Part shown: positions 23,905-34,640 of the stretch, one piece after another | Layout: every line of letters starts with the position of its first letter | Position numbering within the stretch: position 1 is the stretch's first letter | Source: Boswellia sacra | Taxonomy: Eukaryota; Streptophyta; Magnoliopsida; Sapindales; Burseraceae | DNA length: 64,000 nt | Assembly (NCBI GenBank): GCA_013180625.2 | Contig: SNVD02009648.1 | Location: 310,001-374,000, forward strand | Direction of reading: 5' to 3' | Notes under the pieces: model-generated | Databases searched by the model: none | What the model was told of the DNA's origin: nothing | Seen by the model: the letters and a program-made list of their open reading frames with translations, nothing else | Program-made: the position numbers and the translations under genes

Positions 23905-24406
23905 CCTCTCTTAACGAAATTTTACTTCTAATTAGGATGCTGCTGTATTATTACCCCATAATTATGAGACATGCACAATTCGTTGTACAATATATGTGGA
24001 AGTCATTATGCAATACTGGAAACTGAAAGAATTGAGTATGCAATAGGGGCAAATTATTGAAATAAAAAGCAGGCTTCACAAGCACTGTGTAAGCATTTCA
24101 TCTACCAAAATTGAAACGAAGAATCATTTTCTTGCCCATGGACTTAAATTGCAATATTGGATTAACTTTGCATCACATACAATTAATTTGGAACATCAGA
24201 ATACGGCTCAATTATGCGGCCGAGAAGAGCATATCTAGTCACTGAAATTACATATAACATAAGGGAATTAATTAAAGATTCAATGAATGTTTTGAGAATA
24301 CCAGACAGAAATGATAATAATAAAATGGCCGTACTTCTCACAAGATATGAGATTGGATATCTGCTTCTAGTAGATAATGAGCCTTCGATATCGATATCTA
24401 GCTCTT
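23905..24406. other. intergenic between two convergent genes
   Basis: This 0.5-kb AT-rich stretch separates the stop codons of the PPR gene and the minus-strand gene ending at 24407. It presumably holds both 3' UTRs. No further gene or repeat is visible. Confidence 0.5.
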
Positions 24407-25719
24407 TTAAGTTGGTATCTTGACTTGCTCGGTCGCCATTAATTTCCTGTATTGGTTTTGAAATGCAGAAAAAAACCAGAGCTCTTCATCCAATCTTCTC
24501 AACCCTGTTGACACCATGTGTTTCAAGAGCTCCAATGCTGCTGAAAACAATCTTGAGTTGTCCAGTATTGAACTCTGCCTGTACTCTAGAATCCATGTAT
24601 TAGGATCTAGTTGCATGACGGAGGCAGCCCATTTCTTGTGCACCCATGAAGTGTTCGCCTCTCGAATTGAGAATCCAACGCTTCCGTTGGACCACTTTGA
24701 AATACCCAGATACCATAAAGCCAATTAGCCATAAGAGAATTGCTTGTGAATTCAATTAGAAAAGATTTTCTTTGTATCAGAATGTCACAAATTGCATTTA
24801 TTTAATAAAGGCTTTATTAAGTTTACCTCAGTGACTCTGCCAGATAATATAGAGTAGGATCGAGAAGAAAATCCAGACGTGAGTAACCCTGCAGTCTGCA
24901 AAGGCCAGCCCCATACGCTCACCTCCTCTATTGCAGATTTGTAGAAAACGCAACGTGAATACAAAAGTAGACCATCCTGAAATCAGTTCAAGATTATTGT
25001 TAAATAGTTTCCAAAAAAAAAAATAACTGAGGGACCAAATTGATAGAATTTGAGAAAGCAAAAAGTGGTTCAATCAATGCCTTATTAATTTCCCATTTCG
25101 AATCACGATAGCTGCAATTTGACACCTTGCCATGAACAATTCCATTCAACTCTTTCTGCAAGAAACTCAATCTGCCATTCAAGTCACCTGCAGCACGAGA
25201 ACTGTCACCAACACTCGTGACAGTATCAGGCGTCAGCATTGGGTTCAGAACACCAGAAACCGCCCAGGAAAACCCAAAGTCCGCCATTAACAACAAGCTC
25301 AAAACCGAAAGCAACTTCATGACAACGCCCCGAAAACCAAAACCCTTCTCACTCTTGCTCTTATATACCTGCTTCACAATCAGTCTTGCAGTTGATTTGA
25401 GAGCTGGAGAGTCCATTATCTTGCAAGAACTTGATCTGGGTGTGGAGACAACGGAAGGATCAAAGGAGATTGGAGTGCTCTCTATGTCTCTAGGCTGAGA
25501 AGCGGAGAGTCTGGTGAGGGAACTCTTTTGGACGCTGAAGGGCATGAGGTCAAGGGTGGCATTGATGCTAGCCAAGCAAATGTCACAGGTGCAATTAGCG
25601 TCTTTTCTGCATCCAGGGTAGTAGCAGCTGTCTCGGGATTCCGTTTGGTTGTCTTCCATGGTGGTGCTTGATTTCACAGAGGAAGAAGATGATGTTGATG
25701 ATGATGTTACTGTTTTCAT
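24407..25719 (-). CDS. uncharacterised plant membrane protein, three exons
   Basis: The exons are 25036-25719, 24827-24976 and 24407-24694, all in phase 0, giving 373 residues. After a serine-rich start (an internal Met at 21 is an alternative start) comes a conserved-looking Cys cluster, CYYPGCRKDANCTCDIC (C32, C37, C43, C45, C48). One strong transmembrane helix follows at about 131-158 (VVMKLLSVLSLLLMADFGF). The C-terminal domain spans the last two exons, with EEVSVWGWPLQTAGLL and LDPNTWILEYRQSS. The first donor (GTCCCT after AATTTG) is weak, but the joins are supported by continuous frame. I recognise it as a type of plant protein without known function; no catalytic motif is visible. Confidence 0.82.
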
Positions 25720-26199
25720 GGCTGAGTGTTTTTGTGTAGTTTTTGTTTTGCTTGTTTTCTAGAATCAATGAACGATTCTACTTGTACTTGGTGATGAATA
25801 GTGTTTCGAAATTTGAAAATCTAACGGTCCAATTGAGCTCAGGATTTATTGTTTTAAAGAGTTACCGGTAAGTTGAAAGGCCGAAATCACTAAACTAGCC
25901 CTCACTCTCTTGCTATTGCCCGTGTCTCTACTAGATTTCTAAGAAAAATATATTATCGTCTTTGATTTATATGTGTCCATAATTTTTTAAAACTTATTGT
26001 TTTCATTATTTAGACTAAAAAATAACTAAATTATAACTTACTATCATTATTAAGATAATTTGATTTATAATATATTTTGAAAAATTAATGGTCTCTCCCC
26101 TTGCTCTTTATTTATTTTGTGTAAAGCAAGAAATTTTTTAAATTTAATATTGCATCCACATTTATTAACATTTTTACATACTAGTTTTTAATTTTTTTA
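25720..26199. promoter_or_regulatory. upstream region of the three-exon gene
   Basis: This AT-rich stretch should hold the promoter of the minus-strand gene starting at 25719. No TATA box or motif cluster stands out, and no other gene is seen. Confidence 0.3.
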
Positions 26200-26786
26200 G
26201 GAAAATTTCATCAAGGACCCTGAGGTTTGACCTAAACTACAAAATTTTTTGGAAATATACACTTATGAACCTGGAGTGAGACGCAGTCTTCAACTGATAT
26301 ATATTTCAGGGGTATATTGATAAATGAAAAAAACAAATTTTAGTTATAAGAATTATAAAATTTTATAATCAAATATTCGAAATTAATTAAAAGAGAGAGA
26401 AAAGAAATTTCCAATCACCCTAAAACAAAAACTAAACGACAACAACACCCCTAAAAAACTTCCCACTAACCACCACCATAAACCCAAAATCAACTTCCAC
26501 CCCTCCACTACTCCATTGTCGCACCTCCAAACCTCCATGGCCGCAACCATTGTCACATCTCCACCCCTCTACACCTCAATCACCACACCTCCAGAGCTCC
26601 ATTGCAGCCACCATCATCACACCTCCACCCCTCCGCCGCCACCACCATCGTCACACATCCACCCCCACCATCATTGAACCCACAATTTTCAGACCCAAAC
26701 CACTATTTCAAACACATCACAATAAAAATAGGATAATGTTATGGACCTCCCTTATATTTTGGCTTATTATCACATAGATGGACTAT

Positions 26787-27394
26787 TATCACGAGCTTGG
26801 AGTTTAGCGCAGCTTGCTCGTGCGGCACTTAGGCAACTTGAAACCGAAGTTGCTAAGTAAGCCTTGCGGATAGCTTGCTTCGCTTAAGGAAGAAGCTTGT
26901 GGACCGTTGAGCTTAAGAACTTGAAGGCAACAAGGAGAAGAGTAGGAAGAATGAAGGCAAGTATTGCTTACTCAAAGAATTGCTTTGTATTACAATTGAA
27001 AGCTTACAATGCTTGAATTCAATAAATGTGTGGATTGCTTGGATTAGCTTGGATATCTTACAAATGAGCCTTGGAGGGGTTTTTATAGTGAGTCACCTCC
27101 TCCATAACGGCTAGTTAACGGCTATATAACGGCTAGTTTTCTAACGGCTATATAACGGCTAGTTTCTAACGGCTATATAACGGCTAGTTTCCTAACGGCT
27201 ATATAACGGCTAGTTCCCAACGGCTATATAACGGCTAGTTCCCAACGGCTATATAACGGCTATATTTGACCATCTAGAATCTCTAGATATTTACATTAAT
27301 GCCACTAGCTAGAATTTCCGAAAGGTGGGCTTGGATTAGGCCAAGCCTTGTGTGATTGGGCCAACTCTAGCTTGTAACTTGGCGGGCCGTAACA
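26787..27394 (-). mobile_element. 3' LTR of TR-GAG element B
   Basis: On the minus strand this LTR begins TGTTACGGCCCGCC, directly after a polypurine tract (GGTGGGGGAGAA). It is nearly identical to 29444-30071, apart from single-base changes and a different copy number in its repeat array (27105-27262). It ends TATCACG on the plus strand where the other LTR has TGTCACG. CTAT(T) on both sides of the element (26783-26787 and 30072-30076) is the likely target duplication. The TATA box is TATAAAA on the minus strand (27081-27087). Confidence 0.92.
27105..27262. promoter_or_regulatory. MSA-motif tandem array in 3' LTR of element B
   Basis: Units of 26-27 bp, each with AACGGCTATATAACGGCTAG plus a short linker, repeat in tandem. 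Thirteen AACGGCTA cores are present. Five fit the full mitosis-specific activator consensus YCYAACGGYYA (TCTAACGGCTA, CCTAACGGCTA and CCCAACGGCTA forms). In the element's own orientation the array ends about 18 bp upstream of the TATA box, the place of a U3 enhancer. Confidence 0.8.
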
Positions 27395-29407
27395 TTCTCC
27401 CCCACCTGATTCCGCAACGTCCCCGTTGCGTCCTTGAAGATGTATCATCGGTTGTGGGCGAGAGGTCTTATGTCGACGCTTCCCTTTTCCGCGCTTGCGT
27501 GACCTCCTGGTTGCCTTCGCGGTCTTGGGAGGCATCATTCTGTGAGACACCATAGATGGAGGTTCGGTGTCAAATTCCTCTTGCCTTGGTGATTGTCTCT
27601 CCGATGTATTTTGAGCCACAACATCCTTGTTTTCGTCAAGGATGGGCAAAATTTGTGGGCTCTTAGTAACAACGAGGTTCTCCCCATCGTTGAGCTCCCG
27701 AATGGGAGTAAGGAGGTTCGGCTCTTCCTTGATCCCTTGTTCAAATTGTAGTGCGGACATTATCTTCTTCTCGACCTTAGCTACACGTTCTATGCCAACC
27801 GTGCATGAATGACCTCCATCGAGGATGCTAAGGGAGTTAGAAGATGGTATGGGAAAGGCATGGGCTTGATCGAAGAATTCCATGCCGAGCACTACTTGGA
27901 AATCATCCATAGGAACAATGGAGAAATCAAGCTTACCATTCCACGTGCCAAGTTGGACGGATGTGGCTTTAGACACCCCCACAATTGCCTTGGCAGCTGA
28001 GTTTATGGCTTTGATTGCGCCACCTCCCTTGGTGTATTTGAGACCTAACCGTTTGGCCTCTTCTTCGGAAATGAAATTGTGCGTGGCTCCCGTGTCGAGC
28101 ATTGCACGCACATCTTTGCCGTTAATGGTGGCACTCACATACATTAAACCTTTCTTGGCAGGTGTGGTTTTCTTGAGTGCACCAATGATATGAAGGGAAC
28201 CCATTTTCGCTTGCGGCTCTTCCTCATGGACACCCCCATCTTGAGTGACAAGAGCATTGAGGGCCTTCCTCTTTGGGCAATCACGAACCCAATGAGGACC
28301 ATCACAGATGAAGCAAGGGCTTTTCGGTTTAGGGGCATCAAACTTACCTCTATTGGGTGTGTTTCGTTTGTCCCCTCCGAATGTTTTGCGTTCGCCACTT
28401 TCCTTGCGAGGATGATGTTGCTCTTCCCCCTCTTTCTCGTGGTTGGGCTTCCTCTCCTTGAATTGGGTAGAGTAATCCACAAGAGATTCGGCTACGGCTA
28501 TAGCATCATCGAGATTTTGCACGTTGCGCCTCTCTAGTTCAATTCTTGCCCAATCTTTGAGCCCATCAAGAAAATAGAAGAGGGAGTCCTTCTCGGACAT
28601 GTCCTCAATTTCAAGGATTATAGTAGTGAAGTTTTTAATGTACTCACGGATTGTGCCGCTTTGCTTCAATCGGCGGAGACGACCTCTTGCCTCCTTCTCG
28701 GCATTGCTTGGAGAGAAATACTTCCGAAGTTCTCTCTTGAAATCCTCCCATGTGCGGAGGGAAATGATGCCTTTGCCCGCGTCGCCATGCTTTCGACGCC
28801 ACCAAAGTTGGGCTGCATCACGTAGAAATGTGGGCGCAACACCGATCCTCGAAGCATCATCGTGGGCACATTTAGCTTCGAAGTATTGTTCCAAGCCAAA
28901 GAGGAAGTTTTCCACTTCCGTTGCATTGCGGGTGCCATGGTACGTGGGAGGAGTAGGCACTTGCATATTTATCAACGCATTACCGCTTGTGTAGGAAGGG
29001 CTAGCGCGCTCGCATTGGTGCTTCTCCCATTCCGTGCGAGTTTCCTCTACTTCGGCACGGAGTCCTCGCAACTCATGTTCCATAAAGACCCGCAAGCTTG
29101 TGAGCTCTCGTGTAATGTTACGAAGCTCCTTCTCATAAGCCTTACTAAACTCGTTGATGTTGGACTTTGTGGCTTGGGTTATCTCTCCATATTCCGTCTC
29201 TAGACCTTCGAGACGTGCGGAGAGCCCTTCGATCGCATTGTCCATCCCCGAGATAGTTTGTTCAAGGCTTGCAACACGAGGCTCCAAGACTTCCGTAAGT
29301 GGAGCTTTAGCCTTACCACGCTTTCCTTGTAGGCGTGGTTGTGGGAGAGATTGTTCCTCTCGACCACGGACTTGCTCCTCGATGTTCAACTCCATGTCGG
29401 ATGCCAT
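27305..29407 (-). CDS. intact gag-protease polyprotein of TR-GAG element B
   Basis: This is an uninterrupted 700-codon frame. I chose the ATG at 29407 (MASDMELNIEE) because the longer frame to 29485 runs back through the primer-binding site into the LTR. A coiled-coil region occupies residues 45-130. The gag core has LWWRRKHGD near 202, and FLDGLKDWARIELERR follows. The zinc knuckle CFICDGPHWVRDC (365-377) has CX2CX3HX4C spacing. A retropepsin-like domain follows with LDTGATHNF (DTGA at 438-441) and VVLGMEFF. The tail is basic and low-complexity. The last ~29 residues lie in the 3' LTR. The products would be a capsid-like Gag and its protease. No polymerase or integrase is encoded, so retrotransposition would need those enzymes in trans. 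Confidence 0.93.
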   Translation of the reverse strand: MASDMELNIEEQVRGREEQSLPQPRLQGKRGKAKAPLTEVLEPRVASLEQTISGMDNAIEGLSARLEGLETEYGEITQATKSNINEFSKAYEKELRNITRELTSLRVFMEHELRGLRAEVEETRTEWEKHQCERASPSYTSGNALINMQVPTPPTYHGTRNATEVENFLFGLEQYFEAKCAHDDASRIGVAPTFLRDAAQLWWRRKHGDAGKGIISLRTWEDFKRELRKYFSPSNAEKEARGRLRRLKQSGTIREYIKNFTTIILEIEDMSEKDSLFYFLDGLKDWARIELERRNVQNLDDAIAVAESLVDYSTQFKERKPNHEKEGEEQHHPRKESGERKTFGGDKRNTPNRGKFDAPKPKSPCFICDGPHWVRDCPKRKALNALVTQDGGVHEEEPQAKMGSLHIIGALKKTTPAKKGLMYVSATINGKDVRAMLDTGATHNFISEEEAKRLGLKYTKGGGAIKAINSAAKAIVGVSKATSVQLGTWNGKLDFSIVPMDDFQVVLGMEFFDQAHAFPIPSSNSLSILDGGHSCTVGIERVAKVEKKIMSALQFEQGIKEEPNLLTPIRELNDGENLVVTKSPQILPILDENKDVVAQNTSERQSPRQEEFDTEPPSMVSHRMMPPKTAKATRRSRKRGKGKRRHKTSRPQPMIHLQGRNGDVAESGGGECYGPPSYKLELAQSHKAWPNPSPPFGNSS

Positions 29408-29443
29408 TTGTTCTTTGTGCTCGAACCGTGCTCTGATACCAAC

Positions 29444-30071
29444 TGTCACGAGCTTGGAGTTTAGCGCAGCTTGCTCGTGCGGCACTTAGGCAACTTGAAC
29501 CCGAAGTTGCTAAGTAAGCCTTGCGGATAGCTTGCTTCGCTTAAGGAAGAAGCTTGTGGACCGTTGAGCTTAAGAACTTGAAGGCAACAAGGAGAAGAGT
29601 AGGAAGAATGAAGGCAAGTATTGCTTACTCAAAGAATTGCTTTGTATTACAATTGAAAGCTTACAATGCTTGAATTCAATAAATGTGTGGATTTGCTTGG
29701 ATTAGCTTGGATATCTTACAAATGAGCCTTGGAGGGGTTTTTATAGTGAGTCACCTCCTCCATAACGGCTAGTTAACGGCTAGTTTCTAACGGCTATATA
29801 ACGGCTAGTTTTCTAACGGCTATATAACGGCTAGTTTCTAACGGCTATATAACGGCTAGTATATCGGCTAAACGGCTATATAACGGCTAGTTCCCAACGG
29901 CTATATAACGGCTAGTTCCCAACGGCTATATAACGGCTATATTTGACCATCTAGAATCTCTAGATATTTACATTAATGCCACTAGCTAGAATTTCCGAAA
30001 GGTGGGCTTGGATTAGGCCAAGCCTTGTGTGATTGGGCCAACTCTAGCTTGTAACTTGGCGGGCCGTAACA
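29444..30071 (-). mobile_element. 5' LTR of TR-GAG element B
   Basis: This is the 628-bp partner of 26787-27394. On the minus strand it ends GTGACA, followed by the primer-binding site TTGGTATCAGAGC (about 29430-29442). The TATA box is at 29739-29745. The near identity of the two LTRs, together with the intact ORF, marks a recent insertion. Confidence 0.92.
29763..29941. promoter_or_regulatory. MSA-motif tandem array in 5' LTR of element B
   Basis: Fourteen AACGGCTA cores lie in 26-27-bp tandem units, five of them exact YCYAACGGYYA matches, immediately upstream of the TATA box in the element's orientation. One unit is altered (ATATCGGCTAAACGG). The copy number differs from the 3' LTR array, as expected for an unstable tandem repeat. 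Confidence 0.8.
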
Positions 30072-30718
30072 CTATTCTCACTTGTATAATTTGGTCTCTA
30101 TATTTTGAGAAACTCATCATGGACACCATTATGTTAGTTTAACGATTAGATGACATCATATTTTCATCCAATTCGATTACAATTACCAAAATACCCTTAA
30201 TAATATAATTAATTAAATAACAAAAAAGTTAAGGTTAATAAAATAATAATATAATTAATAAATTAATAAAACCATTATTAATTAAATAATAAAATATCAA
30301 AACAGTAACCCCTAGCCACCCACATCGTTTGTCTTCTTCTTTCTCCCTTAGCCACCCACAAAACATCACCTTTTCTCTTTGTCTCCGCCCATAAAACTGT
30401 AGCCCCATCCAAAAAACCAACTACACACCCAAGATGAACTAGCCACCACCACCAAGGGACACCCACTAAAATCACTACCTAAAGCCAGTGGCACCAGTAG
30501 TAGCTGCCGCCAAGAAGACATGAGGATATTGTGGTAATAGATGCCGTCGACGAGACCTGAGGATGTTGTGGTGGTTGATAGCCTGGACGATGATGGGTTT
30601 GTTACCAATTGTAGCTTTGAATATTTTTGCTTTTCAATTGAGTATAAAAATTAGGATTGGTTTGCTTTGGAAGATGTTGGTGCTGAAGCCATTTTTATGA
30701 AACCCAAAAATGGTTTTC

Positions 30719-31075
30719 AAGGGTTTTGAAGATGATTTGTGCATGTTTTTGGGAAAATTTTGAGGTTTTTTTTTTTCATGTACAACCAGAAGTGAGGGAG
30801 GGGAGAAATGGTCGTCACCATTTCTCTGGTCTTGGGGTGAGAAGTTGCGAGAAGTGGGTGGTAGTTATAGTGGTTTCTTTGGAAATAGGTACTAGAAATG
30901 TTGTTTATGTTGCCAGTGGTTTGTGTTACCAAAAGTTTTGAAGATGATTTGTGCATGTTTTTGGGAAATTTTTGAGGTTTTTTTTCTTTTTCATGTACAA
31001 TCAGAAGTGAGGGAGGGGAGGGGAGAAATGGTTGTCATCGTTTCTCTGGTCCTCCGGTGAGAAGTGGGTGAAAGA
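30719..31075. repeat. tandem duplication inside the MULE-type MITE, period ~214 bp
   Basis: A block containing TTTTGAAGATGATTTGTGCA and then GAAGTGAGGGAGGGGAG occurs at about 30723-30870 and again at 30936-31075, with small indels. Open frames through it are not convincing genes. Confidence 0.7.
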
Positions 31076-32035
31076 AGAAAAAAAAAAAAGAGGAAGAAGA
31101 AAAACCTGCAGAGGGATAAAAATATTTTAATTTTTATATTATAACAGAAACAAAGTTAAAAGACCAATCTAACCCTTCAAAATCAACTTATTTACATCTA
31201 TCTAGCGTTAAAACTAACAGAAGAGGGTCGATGATGAGTTTCTCATGGGGAACAATTTCATACAAAAATGTAAAAGGTCCATCTGTGTGATAATAAACTA
31301 AAAGATAGGGGAGGTATATGACGTTAACTCCAACAAAAATATCCCACAGCAAAGGAATTCTCACCACCTTAATCTCCCCATTCGTCTTCCCATTCTCTTC
31401 CACTCCAAATCTATCCATTTTCTCCAACATATGTTCAAAATCCTCAACCAAATCCAGTTTTTTTTTTAGCACTCAAATCCTTGCCTTCTCGACACGTAAG
31501 TCAGCCTTGGAGGTGTAGATAGCGAGAATTACAGCTTCGAATTTGAAAAGAGAAGTAATTGTAGAGGTTGTCAGAATGCATACGAGTGAGGTAGAGGGCA
31601 GAGATGAGGAGGAGAAAGGAGAGGCAAGTTTGTTTTTCTTGTTTTTTCTTAAAATAAATATATAATAAATAAAAAATTGTGTATATTTGATGTAAAAAGG
31701 GAATTGGCATAGTGGTGGCTTCAAACGTGCATTTAAGTGTGCAAAGATTCGAATTGCCATGTTTACCATTAAATCTAACAGCAACTCTCTAACACTGGGG
31801 TCATAAGTGAATATTTGAAAAAAAGGTAAGGTCACTTATGGAATTAGGCCAAACCTTAGAGTCATTGGTGAGATTTTCCCTATTTTTTATTTGCGAAAAG
31901 AAACAACTTAATATTTATGTAAACATATATATTATTGGATTCAAACATAAAGCAAGTGTATTAAAATCCATTTAAAATTTTAATTAAAAGAATGCAACTT
32001 AACTATTTTTTTTTAAATAAAAGTTGTGAATACTA

Positions 32036-32255
32036 GAGTTTTTTCTTTGTTAATGCTAGACCTATAACTCATTTATAACCAAGATTTTATGCAATCTGAG
32101 TTGACAATATATAATTAGATGAGTAATTATCATAGTATTTAATTTAATATTTTTTACTTATTTTTATTTTTTACCGATCAAGTGATAGTTTGTCAGCTAA
32201 GATGGTATAAAAAATGTTGTAGACGGGTTATAAGCGTAACATTACCCTTTTATCT
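32036..32255. mobile_element. MITE-like inverted repeat (TAGACCTACA family)
   Basis: The left end, GTTAATGCTAGACCTATAAC, is inverted at the right end (GTTATAAGCGTAACATTACC). The interior AT-rich block (TTTAATTTAATATTTTTTAC) recurs in the opposite orientation at about 33285-33360, where it may mark another truncated copy. It belongs with 527-731. Confidence 0.45.
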
Positions 32256-34543
32256 TTTTGGTCTCTCTTTCTTGGGAAAGAACTTTCCTCTTGCCACGCA
32301 AGTGCAGTTGGCCCATCAAGATACACCACGTCAGCATGCATGACACTCATACAAATCTTGATAAACCTATTGCAGATGCAACAACTATGAGACAAATTTT
32401 CTAATTTTTCAATGTCTTGAAACCAAACATCCACTAACAATTTAATCTCATTCTCATTATAGGAACAATGTATTTTTCTAATTATAATAATATAATCAAA
32501 TAATCTTGAAGCTTTATCCCCTTCTGTCAAATGATATGTAATTTCGAGTATTACTGAGAAAGAATTACAGAAAATGACTAATTAAAGTTTTTGACAAATA
32601 GTTGTTTTATACTCTTGCCTCTTCTAATCCTATGTGATCTCGTAAGTTGTAAATAAGCTTTATAAAAATCCAGTTCTTGAGACCATGTCAAACTATTATA
32701 AATTTCCAATTTTCCGTGAATGTGCAATGGTAAAGATGCGCATGAAAACAAGAATTAAAGAAGCTACATCTGTCTCCTTCAATGCCACAAATTGATATTC
32801 TCAATCATATTCTGTGACATAAAGAAGATTATTTTAATTATTCCAACCAAAAACATCTTATTTATTTTATAAAAAATTCTCTTTTAAAGGTTAAGAAATA
32901 AAGTTTGTGGCCCTTGGAGAGATGTAAAAATTTAAAGCATTTTATATTATCACAAGCAGTGCAGAAGCCGCAAGATTTAAATGGTATCTTTTTTTTTTTT
33001 AATTTTTTCCTGAGGAATCCCATTAAAAATTATATCACTTATATTGCTATAATCAGTTTACGGTGTAAAATTAACCAGCTTTGATGAGAAAGATTCCATG
33101 CAGAGATGCCATCCGCCTCTCGTCCACATGTTTCATTATCAGTTAGTTCTCAGGAAGCCCATATCTCTCTGATTCCCTCGTAGTGGGACATTCGATAACT
33201 TATTGATGAAACTAGAGAGAACAAACTAGAGAGAACAAAGTTATATTTACAATTTATCTGTAATAAATTTTTATTAAATTTGAGCTAATAAGTTATCATC
33301 GAGTAGATAAAAAATAAAAATAAATAAAAAATATTAAATTAAATGATATAAAAATTATTTATCCAATAATAAACTAGTTTGGGGTTTTTGTTGTGAAAAA
33401 AAAAACTTTTACTTTGCTTTAGAAAAATCAGCTTTAAATCAACTTTTAAAAATCGTTTTGCTTTTCAAAAGTAGAATAGATGTGTTTGAAATTGCTTTTA
33501 CTGTAATTTTTATTGTAGATAATAGACATGTGTATTATTTCTTTGCAATATTTAACTATTAAAATTTAAAATCAATTTTTGGAACTATTAGAAAAAAATT
33601 ATATACAAATTATATTTTAATATTTTAAAAGTTTAATTAATTTTTAATTTATGTAAAACATATGGCCATATAATTTATATTAAAGTTTAAATATATTTTT
33701 AATATAAAAATTTAAAATTAATATTTAAATAAAAATAAACATTTTGTATAAAATAATTGAAAATTGAAAATACAATTAAAGATATTAAATAAATATGAAT
33801 TTATATTTTGTAAATTTTTAATATTTATTACATTTATTTAATTAATGTTTATTAGACTTATTTAATGAAATTTTAAATAAAATAGAAATATTAAAATAAA
33901 AACAAAAACTGCTGTCGGAGTGGTCACCAGACCTCCATTGGAGCTGGCTGCTGGCGACCTTCTCCGAGGCGCGTCCAGTGACACCGTTGATACAGAAATG
34001 ATCACCGACGTCTAGTCTACACAAAGACATGAGAAATTTCCAGCTTCCTCAATGACGTTTGGCTATAGAACATGATTGATAAATCCGACAGAAGTTCCAG
34101 TGTCCTTTGCCGAAATTCAATACATCATGTGCCGTCAAGACCACCACTAATCGACAGATCGTGTTATGGCTGTCATTCTCATGCCCGCGATGTCCCTGGA
34201 CGTGCCACAGGAATTTTGCCTATGACCATCTCTAGCAACTGTCTGTAACTTCCGACGAAAGTTTTCAGCTTTTTCAAAACAAAAAATAAAAATAATTATA
34301 AAATAATTATTTACTTATTATTTAAGTAAAAAATTAAAAAATTATATAAAATAATGACAATTTTGTAATTTTATTTTTCTAATAATGATATTTTAGATAT
34401 TTTTATAATCAAAAGCAAAAGTAAGTCTCCAAAAGCAAGAAAGCACTCTACCTTTAAGCCCCTTTGTTAAACCTAATTTTTTCTGTAACATATTCTTTTT
34501 GAAGTAGTTAAGAAGCAACCTCAAACACCTCTGGGTTGCTATT

Positions 34544-34640
34544 AGTGTAGAAAAAATTATTGGCGCAATATGTTATCCATTTAAGTTGTATAAAATCATA
34601 GTTGTAAATAGGTTGTAGGTCTAGTATTATTCAACTAGAA
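34544..34640. mobile_element. short MITE-like unit (TAGACCTACA family)
   Basis: The right end, reverse complemented, reads AATACTAGACCTACAACC, matching the termini at 527-731. The left end ATTAGTGTAGA is a weaker counterpart. It is about 100 bp with no coding potential. Confidence 0.35.

Larger units (their letters stand above)
26731..31331. mobile_element. MULE-type MITE split by the TR-GAG element B
   Basis: Terminal inverted repeats of about 150 bp can be aligned once 26787-30071 is removed. The left arm is 26731-26786 plus 30072-30170 and the right arm about 31190-31331. Both share CCTCCC(C)TAT, TTATTATCACA, GATGGAC and GAGAAACTCATCAT in order. The flanks AATAAAAATA (26721-26730) and AACAAAAATA (31332-31341) match at 9 of 10 positions, fitting a Mutator-like target duplication. 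Without the insertion the element is about 1.3 kb and non-coding. Confidence 0.75.
26200..31880. mobile_element. outer inverted-repeat DNA element, interrupted
   Basis: GGAAAATTTCATCAAGGACC at 26200 and its inverted relative ending GAGATTTTCCC at 31880 share about 75% identity. Similarity continues inward through a CTTATGA-containing block. The arms are now separated by nested insertions (26731-31331). The flanks are T-rich and 7 of 9 bases could form a duplication, which is not decisive. The left arm also contains a CACC-rich low-complexity tract (26400-26680). It is probably a worn MULE-type MITE. Confidence 0.5.

Noticed and set aside
26550..26777. 75-codon His/Pro-rich ORF
   Set aside because: It translates a CACC-rich low-complexity tract in a MITE arm and crosses a transposon border.
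28144..29489. several 90-130-codon ORFs on the plus strand
   Set aside because: They are shadows of the intact 700-codon gag-protease frame on the minus strand.
32228..32530. 100-codon minus ORF near a MITE
   Set aside because: Overlaps the MITE terminus and shows no recognisable domain or conservation signal.
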